This document shows positions 34,699 through 44,600 of a DNA stretch of 64,000 nt, in pieces. The notes below the pieces were generated by a model. It searched no databases. It was not told where the DNA came from and saw only the letters and a list, made by a program, of their open reading frames with translations. The DNA is taken from positions 2,294,001-2,358,000 of the forward strand of contig NZ_CP061947.1 in the NCBI RefSeq assembly GCF_014838715.1. Direction: 5' to 3'. Position 1 is the stretch's first letter; every line of letters starts with the position of its first letter. The translations under genes were made by a program, and so were the position numbers. Source of the stretch: Algoriphagus sp. Y33. GTDB lineage: Bacteria; Bacteroidota; Bacteroidia; Cytophagales; Cyclobacteriaceae.

Positions 34699-35904
34699 TT
34701 AATTGGATGAGGCTATTCCAGCAAGAAATCCTGTAGACCAGGCAGCCTGAAAATTAAAACCACCGGTAATCCCATCTATATTCAAGACTTCACCGGCAAA
34801 GTAAAGATTGGGATGAAATTTACTCTCCAAAGTTTCAGGATTTACTTCATTTAATGAAATCCCACCTGCAGTTACAAATTCCTCCTTAAAAGTGGTCTTT
34901 CCTTCAACCTTTAAAATATAGCAAAAAAGATTCTGTACCAACTTATTGATTTGCTTTTTGGATAGCGTACAGAATAATTGTCCCACTGCTATTTCTGAAC
35001 GTATACAGAAATGCTCCCAAAGCCTAGATGGAATATCAAAAAGTGAATTGCCCATTACTTTACGGTGAGGATGGGCAAGAATGTAATTTCTGATGTGTAT
35101 ACTGTATTCTTCTTCTCCAAATGCTCCGTTCCAATTTATCAATGCCGTAGCTACATAATTCCTGTCTCTCAACCACTGCGCTCCAAATGCCGACAATTTC
35201 AAAACTGCAGGGCCACTCACTCCCCAGTGAGTCACCAAAACAGGTCCTCGATAGGTTAGCTTAGTTCCTTCGATTTTTACTAACCCATCTGTGACGGATA
35301 GCCCCATAAGCTCCCTAAGAGATTCTTTGGGTGTATTAAAGGTAAACAATGAGGGAATTGGATCTAAAATACTGTGATTTAGATTTTTGAGAAAGGAATA
35401 ACTATCCGACTTGGGATGCCCGCCTGTCGCTACGATTAGCTTATTGACTAAGAAAATCCCTTCATCCGTATCAAGTTTGAAACCGTTTGGGTCAGGAATT
35501 ATAGTCTTAACCCCGCACGATTTCTTAATGGTAACTTTTAGTTTCCGGGCTTCTTTAAGCAAGACATCAATAATAGATTGGGATGAGTCCGACACCGGAA
35601 ACATCCTACCATCAGCTTCCACTTTCAATTCCACCCCCCTAGTTTCGAACCATCTGATGGTATCTTCTGATTTGAATTTGGTAAAAACGCACTTTAGGAA
35701 TTTCTCTCCCCTTGGATAATTCTTGACCAATTTTGAGATCTCCATCGGCTTATGTGTCACATTGCACCTTCCTCCTCCGGAAACTTTCACCTTTGACAGC
35801 AGCTTGGGGGATTTTTCAAAAATGGTAACTTCTCTATCCGTTGCACTTGCATGGATTGCAGCAAAAAAACCCGCAGCTCCACCACCAATTACACCTATCT
35901 TCAA
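34699..35904 (-). CDS. HI0933/YhiN-family NAD(P)/FAD-dependent oxidoreductase
   Basis: Flavoprotein of 401 residues. The FAD Rossmann motif is IGVIGGGAAGFFAAIHAS at about 3-20, followed by the family-specific KVSGGGRCNVTH near 40-51, a second nucleotide motif IVATGGHPKSDSYSF near 162-176, and the C-terminal FAD block FAGEVLNIDGITGGFNFQAAWSTGFLAG near 371-398. The family (HI0933, YhiN, BaiN) reduces C=C bonds in some gut bacteria (bile-acid metabolism), but most members have no known substrate. It is the first gene of a pair with the Hpt gene. Complete; no unusual features. Confidence 0.9.
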   Translation of the reverse strand: MKIGVIGGGAAGFFAAIHASATDREVTIFEKSPKLLSKVKVSGGGRCNVTHKPMEISKLVKNYPRGEKFLKCVFTKFKSEDTIRWFETRGVELKVEADGRMFPVSDSSQSIIDVLLKEARKLKVTIKKSCGVKTIIPDPNGFKLDTDEGIFLVNKLIVATGGHPKSDSYSFLKNLNHSILDPIPSLFTFNTPKESLRELMGLSVTDGLVKIEGTKLTYRGPVLVTHWGVSGPAVLKLSAFGAQWLRDRNYVATALINWNGAFGEEEYSIHIRNYILAHPHRKVMGNSLFDIPSRLWEHFCIRSEIAVGQLFCTLSKKQINKLVQNLFCYILKVEGKTTFKEEFVTAGGISLNEVNPETLESKFHPNLYFAGEVLNIDGITGGFNFQAAWSTGFLAGIASSN

Positions 35905-35941
35905 AACCTATATTCCATTGGATTATACTTAATTAAACTAA

Positions 35942-37480
35942 TCATCTTTTTTTCGTAAATGAGCCCAAAATCCCTCTTGTCAATTCCCTGAAAATAGTTC
36001 TTCCCAACTGCCGCACCATGGTATTTTTGCTCAATTCCTCAATCAATGACTCATCTTGAGCGGTTCTTCTTGTACTTCTGGCAGTCACATTCGGCCCCGG
36101 CAATTCGGCTTTTTTCTGCACCTCTTCCAGTTCAGCCATTTTCTTCTCCAGCAACTCAAAGGCACTCTCCCGGTCTATTTCCTGATTGTACTTGTAAATC
36201 AACGTAGAATTTTTGACTACTTCATCTATTTCCACAGCATTCAAAATATCCATTCTAGTGATCGGAGCTCTGACCAATGTATGGGCAAGGGGTGTGGGAA
36301 TGCCTTTTTCATTCAAAGCCGTGACTAAAGCCTCTCCAATTCCCATAGCTGTCAATACTGCAGAAGTCTCATAATAAGGTGAGTCCGGATAATTTTCTGC
36401 TGTTTTGGTAATAGCCTTCCTGTCCTTAGCTGTAAAAGCCCTTAACGCATGCTGCACTTTCAACCCTAACTGTCCCAATATAGTATCCGGAACATCGGTG
36501 GGAGTTTGAGTACAAAAATAAACACCCACTCCTTTTGACCGGATCAACTTAACAATCGCCTCAATCTTATCAAGCAGATCTTTGGATGCCTTGGAAAATA
36601 CCAAATGAGCTTCGTCAATAAAAAGACAAAGCTTTGGTTGATCCGCATCGCCCTGCTCGGGAAAAGTTTCATAAATCTCCGAAAGTAAGCTAAGCATAAA
36701 GGTGGAAAATAGCTTAGGACGGTTTTGAATATCAGTCAAACGAATGACTGAGATTATCCCCTTGCCCTCTTTGGTTCTCAAGAAATCCTCTACTTCAAAT
36801 GACCTTTCTCCGAAAAATCGCTCAGCCCCTTGTTGTTCAAGTTCGATGATTTTCCGCATAATAGTATTCACCGAAGCCGATGAGACTTGGCCAAATTCCT
36901 TTTGAATCGCTTCCTTGCCTTCATTGGTGATAAACTGCAACACACGCTTTAAGTCTTTCAAGTCTATCAAAGGCAAGTGATGTACATCGCAATAGCGAAA
37001 CACAAGTGAAATCACACCGCGTTGCGTATCATTCAGTTCAAGTATCTGGGCTATGAGAACTGGCCCAAACTCCAAGACAGTTGCCTTCAGTCTTACTCCT
37101 TTTTCGTCAGAGATGGACATCAGTTCTATGGGCATCCCCATCGGCACGTAGTCTACCCCGATTACCTGAGACCTGTTTTTGATAAAATCATTTGCAGTTC
37201 CAGGCTGGGCGAGCCCGGAAAGATCTCCTTTCAAATCCATCAAAACCGAAGGAACTCCTTTCAAAGCCAACTGCTCAGCAATCACCTGCAAAGTTTTCGT
37301 TTTCCCTGTTCCGGTGGCACCGGCGATTAGTCCATGCCTATTCATAGTTTTCAGTGCTATTCTGACTTGGGCACCGGTCACGGGCACTCCATCCAATACG
37401 CCCGTTCCGAGAATTATTGAGTCTTTCTTATATTTCTGACCTTCGGTCAAATGGTTGATAAATTCTTCTGTCTTACTCAT
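35942..37480 (-). CDS. HerA-like DUF853 ATPase
   Basis: P-loop ATPase of the HerA/FtsK superfamily, DUF853 branch (512 aa). It shows Walker A GATGTGKTKT at about 54-63, with the preceding NRHGLIAG typical of the branch, a Walker B LCLFIDEAHLVFS near 286-298, and the arginine/sensor region FCTQTPTDVPDTILGQLG near 326-343. A Lys/Glu-rich segment near 430-475 breaks before the C-terminal ELTRGILGSFTKKR. HerA homologues pump or translocate DNA, in archaea together with NurA nuclease, but no nuclease or defence gene adjoins this one, and DUF853 members such as E. coli YjgR have no assigned role. Co-directional with, and 37 bp upstream of, the flavoprotein gene. Confidence 0.88.
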   Translation of the reverse strand: MSKTEEFINHLTEGQKYKKDSIILGTGVLDGVPVTGAQVRIALKTMNRHGLIAGATGTGKTKTLQVIAEQLALKGVPSVLMDLKGDLSGLAQPGTANDFIKNRSQVIGVDYVPMGMPIELMSISDEKGVRLKATVLEFGPVLIAQILELNDTQRGVISLVFRYCDVHHLPLIDLKDLKRVLQFITNEGKEAIQKEFGQVSSASVNTIMRKIIELEQQGAERFFGERSFEVEDFLRTKEGKGIISVIRLTDIQNRPKLFSTFMLSLLSEIYETFPEQGDADQPKLCLFIDEAHLVFSKASKDLLDKIEAIVKLIRSKGVGVYFCTQTPTDVPDTILGQLGLKVQHALRAFTAKDRKAITKTAENYPDSPYYETSAVLTAMGIGEALVTALNEKGIPTPLAHTLVRAPITRMDILNAVEIDEVVKNSTLIYKYNQEIDRESAFELLEKKMAELEEVQKKAELPGPNVTARSTRRTAQDESLIEELSKNTMVRQLGRTIFRELTRGILGSFTKKR

Positions 37481-37570
37481 TGCCGAACTGATTGTTAAAC
37501 CAAACTACAAAAAAACCTTAATGCCTGGAGCAAAAAGGTTTTCAATGAATTTAAAGTATCCTTAAAACGA

Positions 37571-37978
37571 TTAATAGGTAACCATCGGTTCAAGAACCTT
37601 AGCCTGCTCTATAAAGTCTGACACTTTAGAAGCTGGGGGCACCACTCTTGTTAGTCCTTTTTCCTCTTGGGTTTTCACAAGGGCTTCATAAAGATTTTCA
37701 GCATTCCTAGTTCTCAATTCCTTCACGGTATCTACTCCGGCTGCCTTAAGAAGCTCGGCAAATTGACTTGCTACTCCATTAATTCTAAAAAGATCAGCCA
37801 TATTCACCCACACAAGAATTCTACTTTCATCCAAACCGGATGCTTCTGCAATAGCTTTTCTTCCGGACTTAGATGCGCCTTTTTCCAATAAGCCTTCCAC
37901 AGTGCTTATGTTTGCAGCCGCAAGTTTTTCTTTCATTGCAGGGCCTATGCTTTCGATCATTGTAATTGGTTTTCCCAT
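37571..37978 (-). CDS. DUF4332 (helix-hairpin-helix) protein
   Basis: A 135-residue cytoplasmic protein with two tandem helix-hairpin-helix-like units: IESIGPAMKEKLAAANISTVEGLLEKG at about 9-35 and FRINGVASQFAELLKAAGVDTVKELRTRN at about 63-91. This is the DUF4332 layout, related to the non-specific DNA-binding HhH elements of polymerases and ligases. The family is uncharacterised; DNA binding is inferred from the fold. It is 90 bp upstream of the HerA-like gene on the same strand, which would allow co-transcription. No other clue to function. Confidence 0.8.
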   Translation of the reverse strand: MGKPITMIESIGPAMKEKLAAANISTVEGLLEKGASKSGRKAIAEASGLDESRILVWVNMADLFRINGVASQFAELLKAAGVDTVKELRTRNAENLYEALVKTQEEKGLTRVVPPASKVSDFIEQAKVLEPMVTY

Positions 37979-38170
37979 TTCTCTGTATTTTAGGGTTTAT
38001 GTATTATGACTAATAGCTCTGTAAGCTCCACATATTGATAATAAAACTGTGATTAGAATATCCCTCTAAAATAAAGACAATTTTTAACTTCCAAAATCCA
38101 TTTGGGGGAATAGGATGACAATACCCTTTTTGGAAACATTAACTTTACGATATAGAAACTTCTACCTTTA

Positions 38171-38911
38171 TTGCTTCATAAGAAAAAACAATATCCCGTG
38201 AGCTGTAGACTTTGCCTTCCCCTATTCTTATTCACCTTTGTTTTAACAACTGCACTCTGCCAAGTCTCACTGGGACAAATCGGTCCAAATCTAGGGCAAA
38301 CAGATCATTGGATGAAGGGAGCAAAAGCGGCGATTGAGAGAAATGACTATGAGACTGCAAATTCAATTTTCAGAAACCTGATTGATTCAGGCCAACCTCT
38401 TCCTGAGGAAATGCCTTATTTATTTGCAGAGACACTTTTTGAACTTAAGCAATATGACAACTCAGCCAATTTTCTCAATAAATATATAGAGTTGACAGGC
38501 TTCACAGGCTCTCATTATAAAGGAGCACAAGAACTTCAGGAAAGATTGAAAAAACCGTTGAAAGAAATTCAACAATGCCAGCTTTGTGACCGTAGGGGCT
38601 ATCGCTTTAAGACTTGTTTTACCTGTGAAGGAAAGCGGCAGATCGAGCAGGATTGTCACTATTGCAAAGCAAAAGGAGTGGTAGGCTGTAGCCGCTGTAG
38701 CGGATCAGGTATGATCACTAAAATGAATATCTTCAAAATCGTAGAGTACTTCGAGTGTGACAGATGTGCAGGTAAGGGAAGACTTACTTGCCCGGTATGT
38801 GAAGGAAGCCTGAAAGAAGTAAGTTCCTGTCAAACCTGTAATGGTAATGGGAAATTAAGTTCTGAAGACATCTGTAACCATGAAGACCTATCGCATGAGC
38901 ATGAACATTGA
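38171..38911 (+). CDS. Exported TPR-like protein with DnaJ-type zinc-cluster domain
   Basis: No ATG fits: the frame opens with TTG at 38171, and GTG at 38198 is an alternative. From either start a hydrophobic signal (about residues 14-33, LPLFLFTFVLTTALC) precedes a helical TPR-like part (about 45-125). Residues 136-223 hold seven CxxC pairs, several as CxxCxGxG (CSRCSGSG, CDRCAGKG, CQTCNGNG), the spacing of the DnaJ cysteine-rich zinc domain. There is no J domain. The tail is His-rich (HEDLSHEHEH) and could bind metal. A zinc-cluster chaperone fold carried outside the cytoplasm is unusual. Either it is exported and metal-loaded there, or the hydrophobic stretch anchors it with the zinc domain in the periplasm. 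Function unknown. It is a stand-alone plus-strand gene. Confidence 0.75.
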   Translation: MLHKKKQYPVSCRLCLPLFLFTFVLTTALCQVSLGQIGPNLGQTDHWMKGAKAAIERNDYETANSIFRNLIDSGQPLPEEMPYLFAETLFELKQYDNSANFLNKYIELTGFTGSHYKGAQELQERLKKPLKEIQQCQLCDRRGYRFKTCFTCEGKRQIEQDCHYCKAKGVVGCSRCSGSGMITKMNIFKIVEYFECDRCAGKGRLTCPVCEGSLKEVSSCQTCNGNGKLSSEDICNHEDLSHEHEH

Positions 38912-39057
38912 TATAATCACTATTTCGGAAAGTAATATGTGGGTTATACTATCCGGTTTTTTGACATAGCAAGAGAAATTACAACCACTCGTCAAACACG
39001 AATGGCTACGGGAATATCACTAAGCTATATCCTCCCGGTTAATAGCCACTCTTTCCT

Positions 39058-39885
39058 TTAATTGATCAAAGTTAATTCAGCAAGTACCGGCAAATGATCT
39101 GAAGCATATGTTTCCTGAATCACCCTATGACTTTTGACAGCAAAATCTTCAGCCCCTCTATACATAATAAAGTCTATGGTCTTTTTGGGATTAATGACAG
39201 GTATGGTTGGAGCACAGTCATTTTTACAGGTACGGGTAAAACTCCCATCCAATAAGCGGATCGGAGCACTGTCGGGTGTAGAGTTAAAATCGCCAACCAA
39301 AATTATCGGGGATGTTTCCTCACTAAAATACTCTCCAATTTTCTCTGCTTGAGAAAGGGAATTAGTGGCACTGCTGAAATCCAAATGGGTATTGGCAAAC
39401 TGAAAACGCACCCCCTCTTCCAATGTGACCGTCGCCAGTGAAATAGTCCGTTGCTCTGTTCCTTCCTCTGCGGGCAGTAAAACGGTTTTGGTATCCGATA
39501 GCGGATATTTTGAAAGTATGGCCGTTCCATATTCACCTCCTTGGTAATCTATCCCTTTGGAGAAATAGAAGTAAGGCATTCCAACCAATTCTGCGAGCTC
39601 TTTGGCCATATGCAAATCTGATCCGGAACGGGAAGTGAAAACATCCACCTCCTGAAGCCCCACCACTTCCGCTTCGCTTTCTTTGATCACCTTAGCTATT
39701 GCATCCAGATCTATTAAGTCAGGTCTTGACGGTGGATTGCTATGGTGGATATTGTAAGAGAGCACTTTAATAGATTTCCCTTGCTGCTCGCCCGGAATGG
39801 GAGTCGGAGGCTTGGCAGTTGGCTCTGAATTGGCACAGGCCGAAAAACCAAACAATAAATGGAATAGAAGAATATACTTAGACAT
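39058..39885 (-). CDS. Endonuclease/exonuclease/phosphatase family lipoprotein
   Basis: Secreted metal-dependent phosphodiesterase or phosphatase fold (275 aa). The N-terminus is a lipoprotein signal with lipid Cys17 (LFGFSAC) and a Pro-rich linker to about 37. The catalytic fold follows: LSYNIHHSN (N45), VVGLQEVD (E79, metal), ILVGDFNSTPDS (Asp/Asn pair) and the closing TYASDHLPVLAEL with the catalytic Asp-His. All conserved residues are present. The superfamily includes DNase I-like nucleases, sphingomyelinases and inositol phosphatases, and the exact substrate cannot be read. It lies 52 bp after SusD of locus 2, on the same strand, separated by a strong hairpin. It is therefore probably the enzyme of that uptake locus, cutting a phosphate-containing polymer or lipid at the cell surface. 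Confidence 0.85.
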   Translation of the reverse strand: MSKYILLFHLLFGFSACANSEPTAKPPTPIPGEQQGKSIKVLSYNIHHSNPPSRPDLIDLDAIAKVIKESEAEVVGLQEVDVFTSRSGSDLHMAKELAELVGMPYFYFSKGIDYQGGEYGTAILSKYPLSDTKTVLLPAEEGTEQRTISLATVTLEEGVRFQFANTHLDFSSATNSLSQAEKIGEYFSEETSPIILVGDFNSTPDSAPIRLLDGSFTRTCKNDCAPTIPVINPKKTIDFIMYRGAEDFAVKSHRVIQETYASDHLPVLAELTLIN

Positions 39886-39904
39886 AGTGGAAATTAGTTG
39901 ATAA

Positions 39905-39931
39905 AGCCCGGTCCATCATACGGACCGGGCT
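39905..39931 (-). terminator. Hairpin between SusD and the phosphodiesterase gene
   Basis: A perfect 10-bp stem AGCCCGGTCC / GGACCGGGCT with a 7-base loop starts 6 bp past the SusD stop. On the minus strand only a short TTT follows, so it probably attenuates, or protects the upstream mRNA end, more than it fully terminates. Confidence 0.6.
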
Positions 39932-39937
39932 AATGAC

Positions 39938-41578
39938 TTACCAGTTTGGATTTTGGGATAAGTTAGGATTCAGATCCCGCTGTGCCAAAGGAATCGGCCA
40001 CAGGTAATGCTTGGAATCGTCAAATGTGTTACCACTGAGGAAAATAATATAACCATCTTCATCGGTGGGAACGTTTTCGACATCATTTTGACGAATAATA
40101 AATTCCTTTTTTATTCCTTTAACATCCCTGGCCAACAGATCGCCACTTTTCCATCTCAGGATATCAAAGTAACGCTGTCCTTCCAGCACCAACTCTATTC
40201 TTCTTTCCCTTCTGACTTCCTCCCGGAGATCCATCCCCCAAGAGGCCAATTCCGAAATAATCATAGGATGCATTCCCACTCTTTCACGAAGTAGATTAAT
40301 TGTCTGGTCCAAATCATCTTGTGTGAGAGTTCCCTGTTCCAATTTAGCCTCAGCATAATTAAGCAAGATCTCCGCATATCGCATGATAATGATATCATTC
40401 TCATCCCGATTATAGGTAGGGACAGCATCCAGATCACAATATTTAGTAAAATAGTAGCCTGTTGGAGTGACTGAGCCTTGCCTGTCTTGATTGAATTTAG
40501 GGGCTGTAAAAATGGTATTATCCGTGTTTTCAGGATTTCCATCCTCCCTGCCTCCCCATAGACTCCCCGGAGAAAGAATCGTCATTTTCATCCTGGGATC
40601 TCTATGTTCAAACAGACTGTCATAAGTCGTTTCATTATACAATGGTGAATCTTGAATTATTTTACCGTCTATACAGAGGTAAGAATCAACCAGAGATTTG
40701 GTTGGATTCCATCTTGCAGACTGGTCCGGAACATGAATCTCACGACTGAGATTATGCATGCTGATATCAGTGGTATAAATTCTACTGAACATGGTCTCTC
40801 TGTTTGAGGTAGTTTGGGAGGCATCGCTTTCAGTCATGAAAAGCTCATAATAGTCGGGATAAAGTTCATATACGCCCAAATCCATTACTTGCCTGGCTGC
40901 AGACTCTGCCACATCATATTTTTCATAAAAGAGCGCTACTCTTGATTTCCAGCCCAATGCTGTTCCTTTGGTGATTCTACCATAGTCCTGTGCCCCATAC
41001 GATTCCGGGAGATCTTCGGCTATCGCCGTCAACTCATCCAGAATCCACGACACTATTCCGTCTCTGGAATCTCTGGGACCATATATTTCCGGATCGCCCA
41101 CATTTAGCGCTTTGGTAATGTGCGGTACGTCGCCAAACAAAAAAGTCAGGTAGCTATATAAATAAGCCCGGATGAACCTAACCTCTCCGGCGTATCTTCT
41201 CTTCAGATCCTCATTGGGCATTTCCGCCTTATCATAATTCTCAAGAAAGTGATTGCATCTTCTTATCCCTTCATATGCCTGTGTCCATTCTGTATTGAGC
41301 GTTCCCAGATCATTGTTATAATTGCCGGTGGAAATCAGTCGATAGTTAGTTTGAGTAGGCCATACCGTATTATCCGCCATATTTTCCATATCCACGGTAT
41401 TTTTTCCCTTGATAAAGTCATAGGTTCCGTTGACAGCCAAGAGCAACTGCTCTTCGTTTTGCCAGAAATTCGTATCGGAAATAGCATCCAAAGGCTCCCG
41501 ATCCAAAAAGTCATCGTTACAGGATTGCATCCCAATTGCCATAATCAGGATTGCTATGGTTAGTTTGATATTTTTCAT
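39938..41578 (-). CDS. RagB/SusD family nutrient-binding lipoprotein (locus 2)
   Basis: Surface substrate-binding lid of the second SusC transporter (546 aa from the ATG at 41578; a further upstream ATG at 41602 would add eight residues before the signal and overlap the SusC stop). The signal ends at Cys20 (AIGMQSC). SusD features are IRRCNHFLENYDKAEMPNEDLKRRYAGEVRFIRAYLY near 101-137, FGDVPHITKAL, the late block RRERRIELVLEGQRYFDILRWKSGD near 462-486 and the C-terminal HYLWPIPLAQRDLNPNLSQNPNW. Length is typical. It lies 23 bp after SusC, an inseparable pair. Confidence 0.94.
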   Translation of the reverse strand: MKNIKLTIAILIMAIGMQSCNDDFLDREPLDAISDTNFWQNEEQLLLAVNGTYDFIKGKNTVDMENMADNTVWPTQTNYRLISTGNYNNDLGTLNTEWTQAYEGIRRCNHFLENYDKAEMPNEDLKRRYAGEVRFIRAYLYSYLTFLFGDVPHITKALNVGDPEIYGPRDSRDGIVSWILDELTAIAEDLPESYGAQDYGRITKGTALGWKSRVALFYEKYDVAESAARQVMDLGVYELYPDYYELFMTESDASQTTSNRETMFSRIYTTDISMHNLSREIHVPDQSARWNPTKSLVDSYLCIDGKIIQDSPLYNETTYDSLFEHRDPRMKMTILSPGSLWGGREDGNPENTDNTIFTAPKFNQDRQGSVTPTGYYFTKYCDLDAVPTYNRDENDIIIMRYAEILLNYAEAKLEQGTLTQDDLDQTINLLRERVGMHPMIISELASWGMDLREEVRRERRIELVLEGQRYFDILRWKSGDLLARDVKGIKKEFIIRQNDVENVPTDEDGYIIFLSGNTFDDSKHYLWPIPLAQRDLNPNLSQNPNW

Positions 41579-41601
41579 CTTTATACGTGTCTTGGTGAGC
41601 A

Positions 41602-44600
41602 TTATTTAAGTCCAATATTTACACCCATGGTGAAGGTCTTTGCCTGGGGATAATAACCTCCCGCCGAAAGCGGTGATTCCGGATCATATGCGTAATAAAA
41701 ATTCGTTTTGGTCAATAAATTATCTCCGGAGAAATACACCCTGAACTTATTGACACGAAGCCTATCGAGAAGATGGGCAGGAAGCGAATAGCCAATCTGA
41801 AGGTTCTTTAGTCTCAAATACGAAGCATCTTCCAACCAATATGATGATACCCGGGAATTATAAGTTTCTCCGAAAATCAGCCTAGGATAAGATGCATCTG
41901 TGTTATCCGGCGTCCATCGGTCTCTGTGGATAGTCTGAGGATACATTGAAGAACTTTTAAAAGCATGCCTTGCATTATCATACAGATACCCCACCGCTTT
42001 ACCCACACCTTGAAGGAAAAATGACATATCAAAGCCTTTCCAGCCTATATTTCCCCTTATGGAATAGGTGTAGCGGGGAAAAGCATTGCCGAGTACTCTT
42101 CGATCTCCCTCAGCAGTGATTTCTCCATCTCCATTAAGATCTTCATACACCAAGTCACCCGGTGCAAATTTGCTAATCTCACTTGCCGTCACCGGAATAG
42201 TTGGAACCAACTCCCCATCTATCAAATCAAAATCACTCTCCTGAGCCAATCGAGTGGCCACAAATCCGTAATACGAGCCACTCGCATGCCCTACCAGATT
42301 CACATTGGTTGCATAGGCAGGAGGAGTATCCCCCATGTCAAGGATTTTATTCTGCACATCAGACAGTTGGACGTTCAATCCGTATCGAAACTCTTTGATT
42401 TGATCCTGCCAGTCCAAGCTTACTTCCCATCCCTTGTTTTCTACAGCTCCTGCATTGATATCACTTGGAGTGATGCCCAATACCGAAGGTTGGGGAACCC
42501 GCAATAAAATATTTTTTGTCTGCTTGTTAAACCAGTCTCCTACGAACGACAATCTCCCTTCGAAAAAGTAAAGGTCCAACCCAATGTTTAGCATTTGAAC
42601 AGTCTCCCAAGACAGGTTTGTCCCTGCCGAAATAGTCTGGGCAAACCCATTGGTCCGCTGATCACCAATCGGCATGGTCTCCACAGCATTCAGTACAGGC
42701 AAATATGCGTAATACTCCGCATAGCCAGTCATATTGCTGAGGTATTGGTTTCCCAATTCCCCAAATGACACCCTGGCCTTCCCATCATATACCACCTTCT
42801 TCAACCCCTCAAAAAATCCCTCATCCGAAAATCTCCAGCCTGCGGAGAATGAAGGGAAAAACTTGTACCGATTATTCTCTGATAGACGGGAAGAACCGTC
42901 ATATCTCCCATTCAACTCAAGTAAATATTTACCCTTAAAATCATAATTCAATCTGGCAATACCTGATCTTAATGCCCAGTGATAGCCATCACCGCTGTTG
43001 CTCTGTACCGGATTTGTTCCCAAATTCAAAGCAGGCACATCCTCAGAGAGAAAATTTCGGCGAGTTGCCGAGAAAGACTCGTATCGTTGCCACTCCTGCT
43101 GGAATGCCAAAAGGACGGAAAAATTATGATCACCCCATGTGTTTTTATAATCCAATTGAGCCAGTGCATTTTGGTATCTGTTGACATAGTCCCTGATTTC
43201 CAAAGAATTTTCTTCTACATTAAACCAAAGAATATCTCCGGAATCAGGATGACGGTGAACCACTTTTTTCACGAAAGTCTCTCTTCTTGAATTACTCATT
43301 ACCTGACCATATTGACCCTTGATGCTGAGGTTTTTATGGAGATTGATTTGAGCGGTAATATTGGCGGTGAATTCTTGGGAAGAAAAAACATTGCTGCCTC
43401 CGTCTGTGGCTATTGCCACAGGATTGTTGGAACCGCCACCGTATCCCCATTCTCCATTGGTGTACCTTACAGGGACTAAAGGAGAAATAGTCAGAGCTCC
43501 CCTTATCACACCTCCAGCCGCTTCTGTGGCCCACTGAGGGGAATGATATACCCTATCGATATACCCGATGTTTGCATTAAGGTCAACCACATCCAGCAAG
43601 GTGGTATTTAGTTTAAACCGGAGGTTGTTTCGTTTGGAAGAATATGCATCACCAATTACTAATCCGTCTTGATTTAAGTGTCCGTAGGACACTAAATAAC
43701 TTAGATTTTCGGCACCTCCCGATACAGAGACATTGGTTTGATGCTGAGGAGCTCTAGTTCTAAAAACTTCTTCTATCCAGTTGGTATTGGCAGAAAAATT
43801 AGGATCAGATCCGTCTATTACTTTTTGAATATCTTCAGGGGAATATGTTTCCGACTGCCCCACATTCCTCAAAGCCTCATTCTGTAGCTGCATCATCTCC
43901 ACCGAGCCTAACATATCCGGCATCTGCAGTGGTTGCTGGATCCCGAAATAACTATTAATACTAATCTGAGGTGCTCCTTTTCTTTTTCCTGATTTCGTGG
44001 TTATCAAAATCACTCCATTTGCTCCCCTAGAACCATAAATTGAAGCTGATGCCGCATCTTTTAAAACTGAAACAGATTCAATATCATCAGGATTGAGAAT
44101 ATTCATATTGCCTTCAATTCCATCAATAATGACCAATGGATTTGAATTATTGATACTACTCAATCCTCTTATCCTGATGCTGCCGTTGTCCTGCCCAGGC
44201 ATGGCAGTATAGTTTTGTACGACCAGGCCCGGCATCAAGCCTTGAAGTAAATTGGAAGTATTGGTCGTGGGTCTGTTTTCCAAATCCTCGCTGGTAACCA
44301 TCTCCACCGCACCCGTAACGTTCACTTTCTTTTGCTCCCCAAAACCCACAATAACCACCTCATCCAGTGCTTTGGTATCACCGCCCAGGTAAACAGTAAT
44401 CGTCAAATTGTCACCCAGTAGAATCTCTTGGGATTCATATCCTATAAAACTTATTACCAAGGTCTGCCCCGCTTCAGCGTTTAATTCAAAACCACCGTTT
44501 GCATCTGTCACGGTACCTGTGGTGCTTCCTTTTATCTGTACAGTAGCTCCCGGCAGAGGCTCATCGCTTTCCCCATCCATTACAGTCCCGGAATAGAGCT

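Noticed and set aside
35942..37480. HerA-like ATPase considered as part of an antiviral HerA-based system
   Set aside because: No nuclease, Sir2, DUF4297 or other defence gene is next to it, and the sequence matches the housekeeping DUF853 branch.
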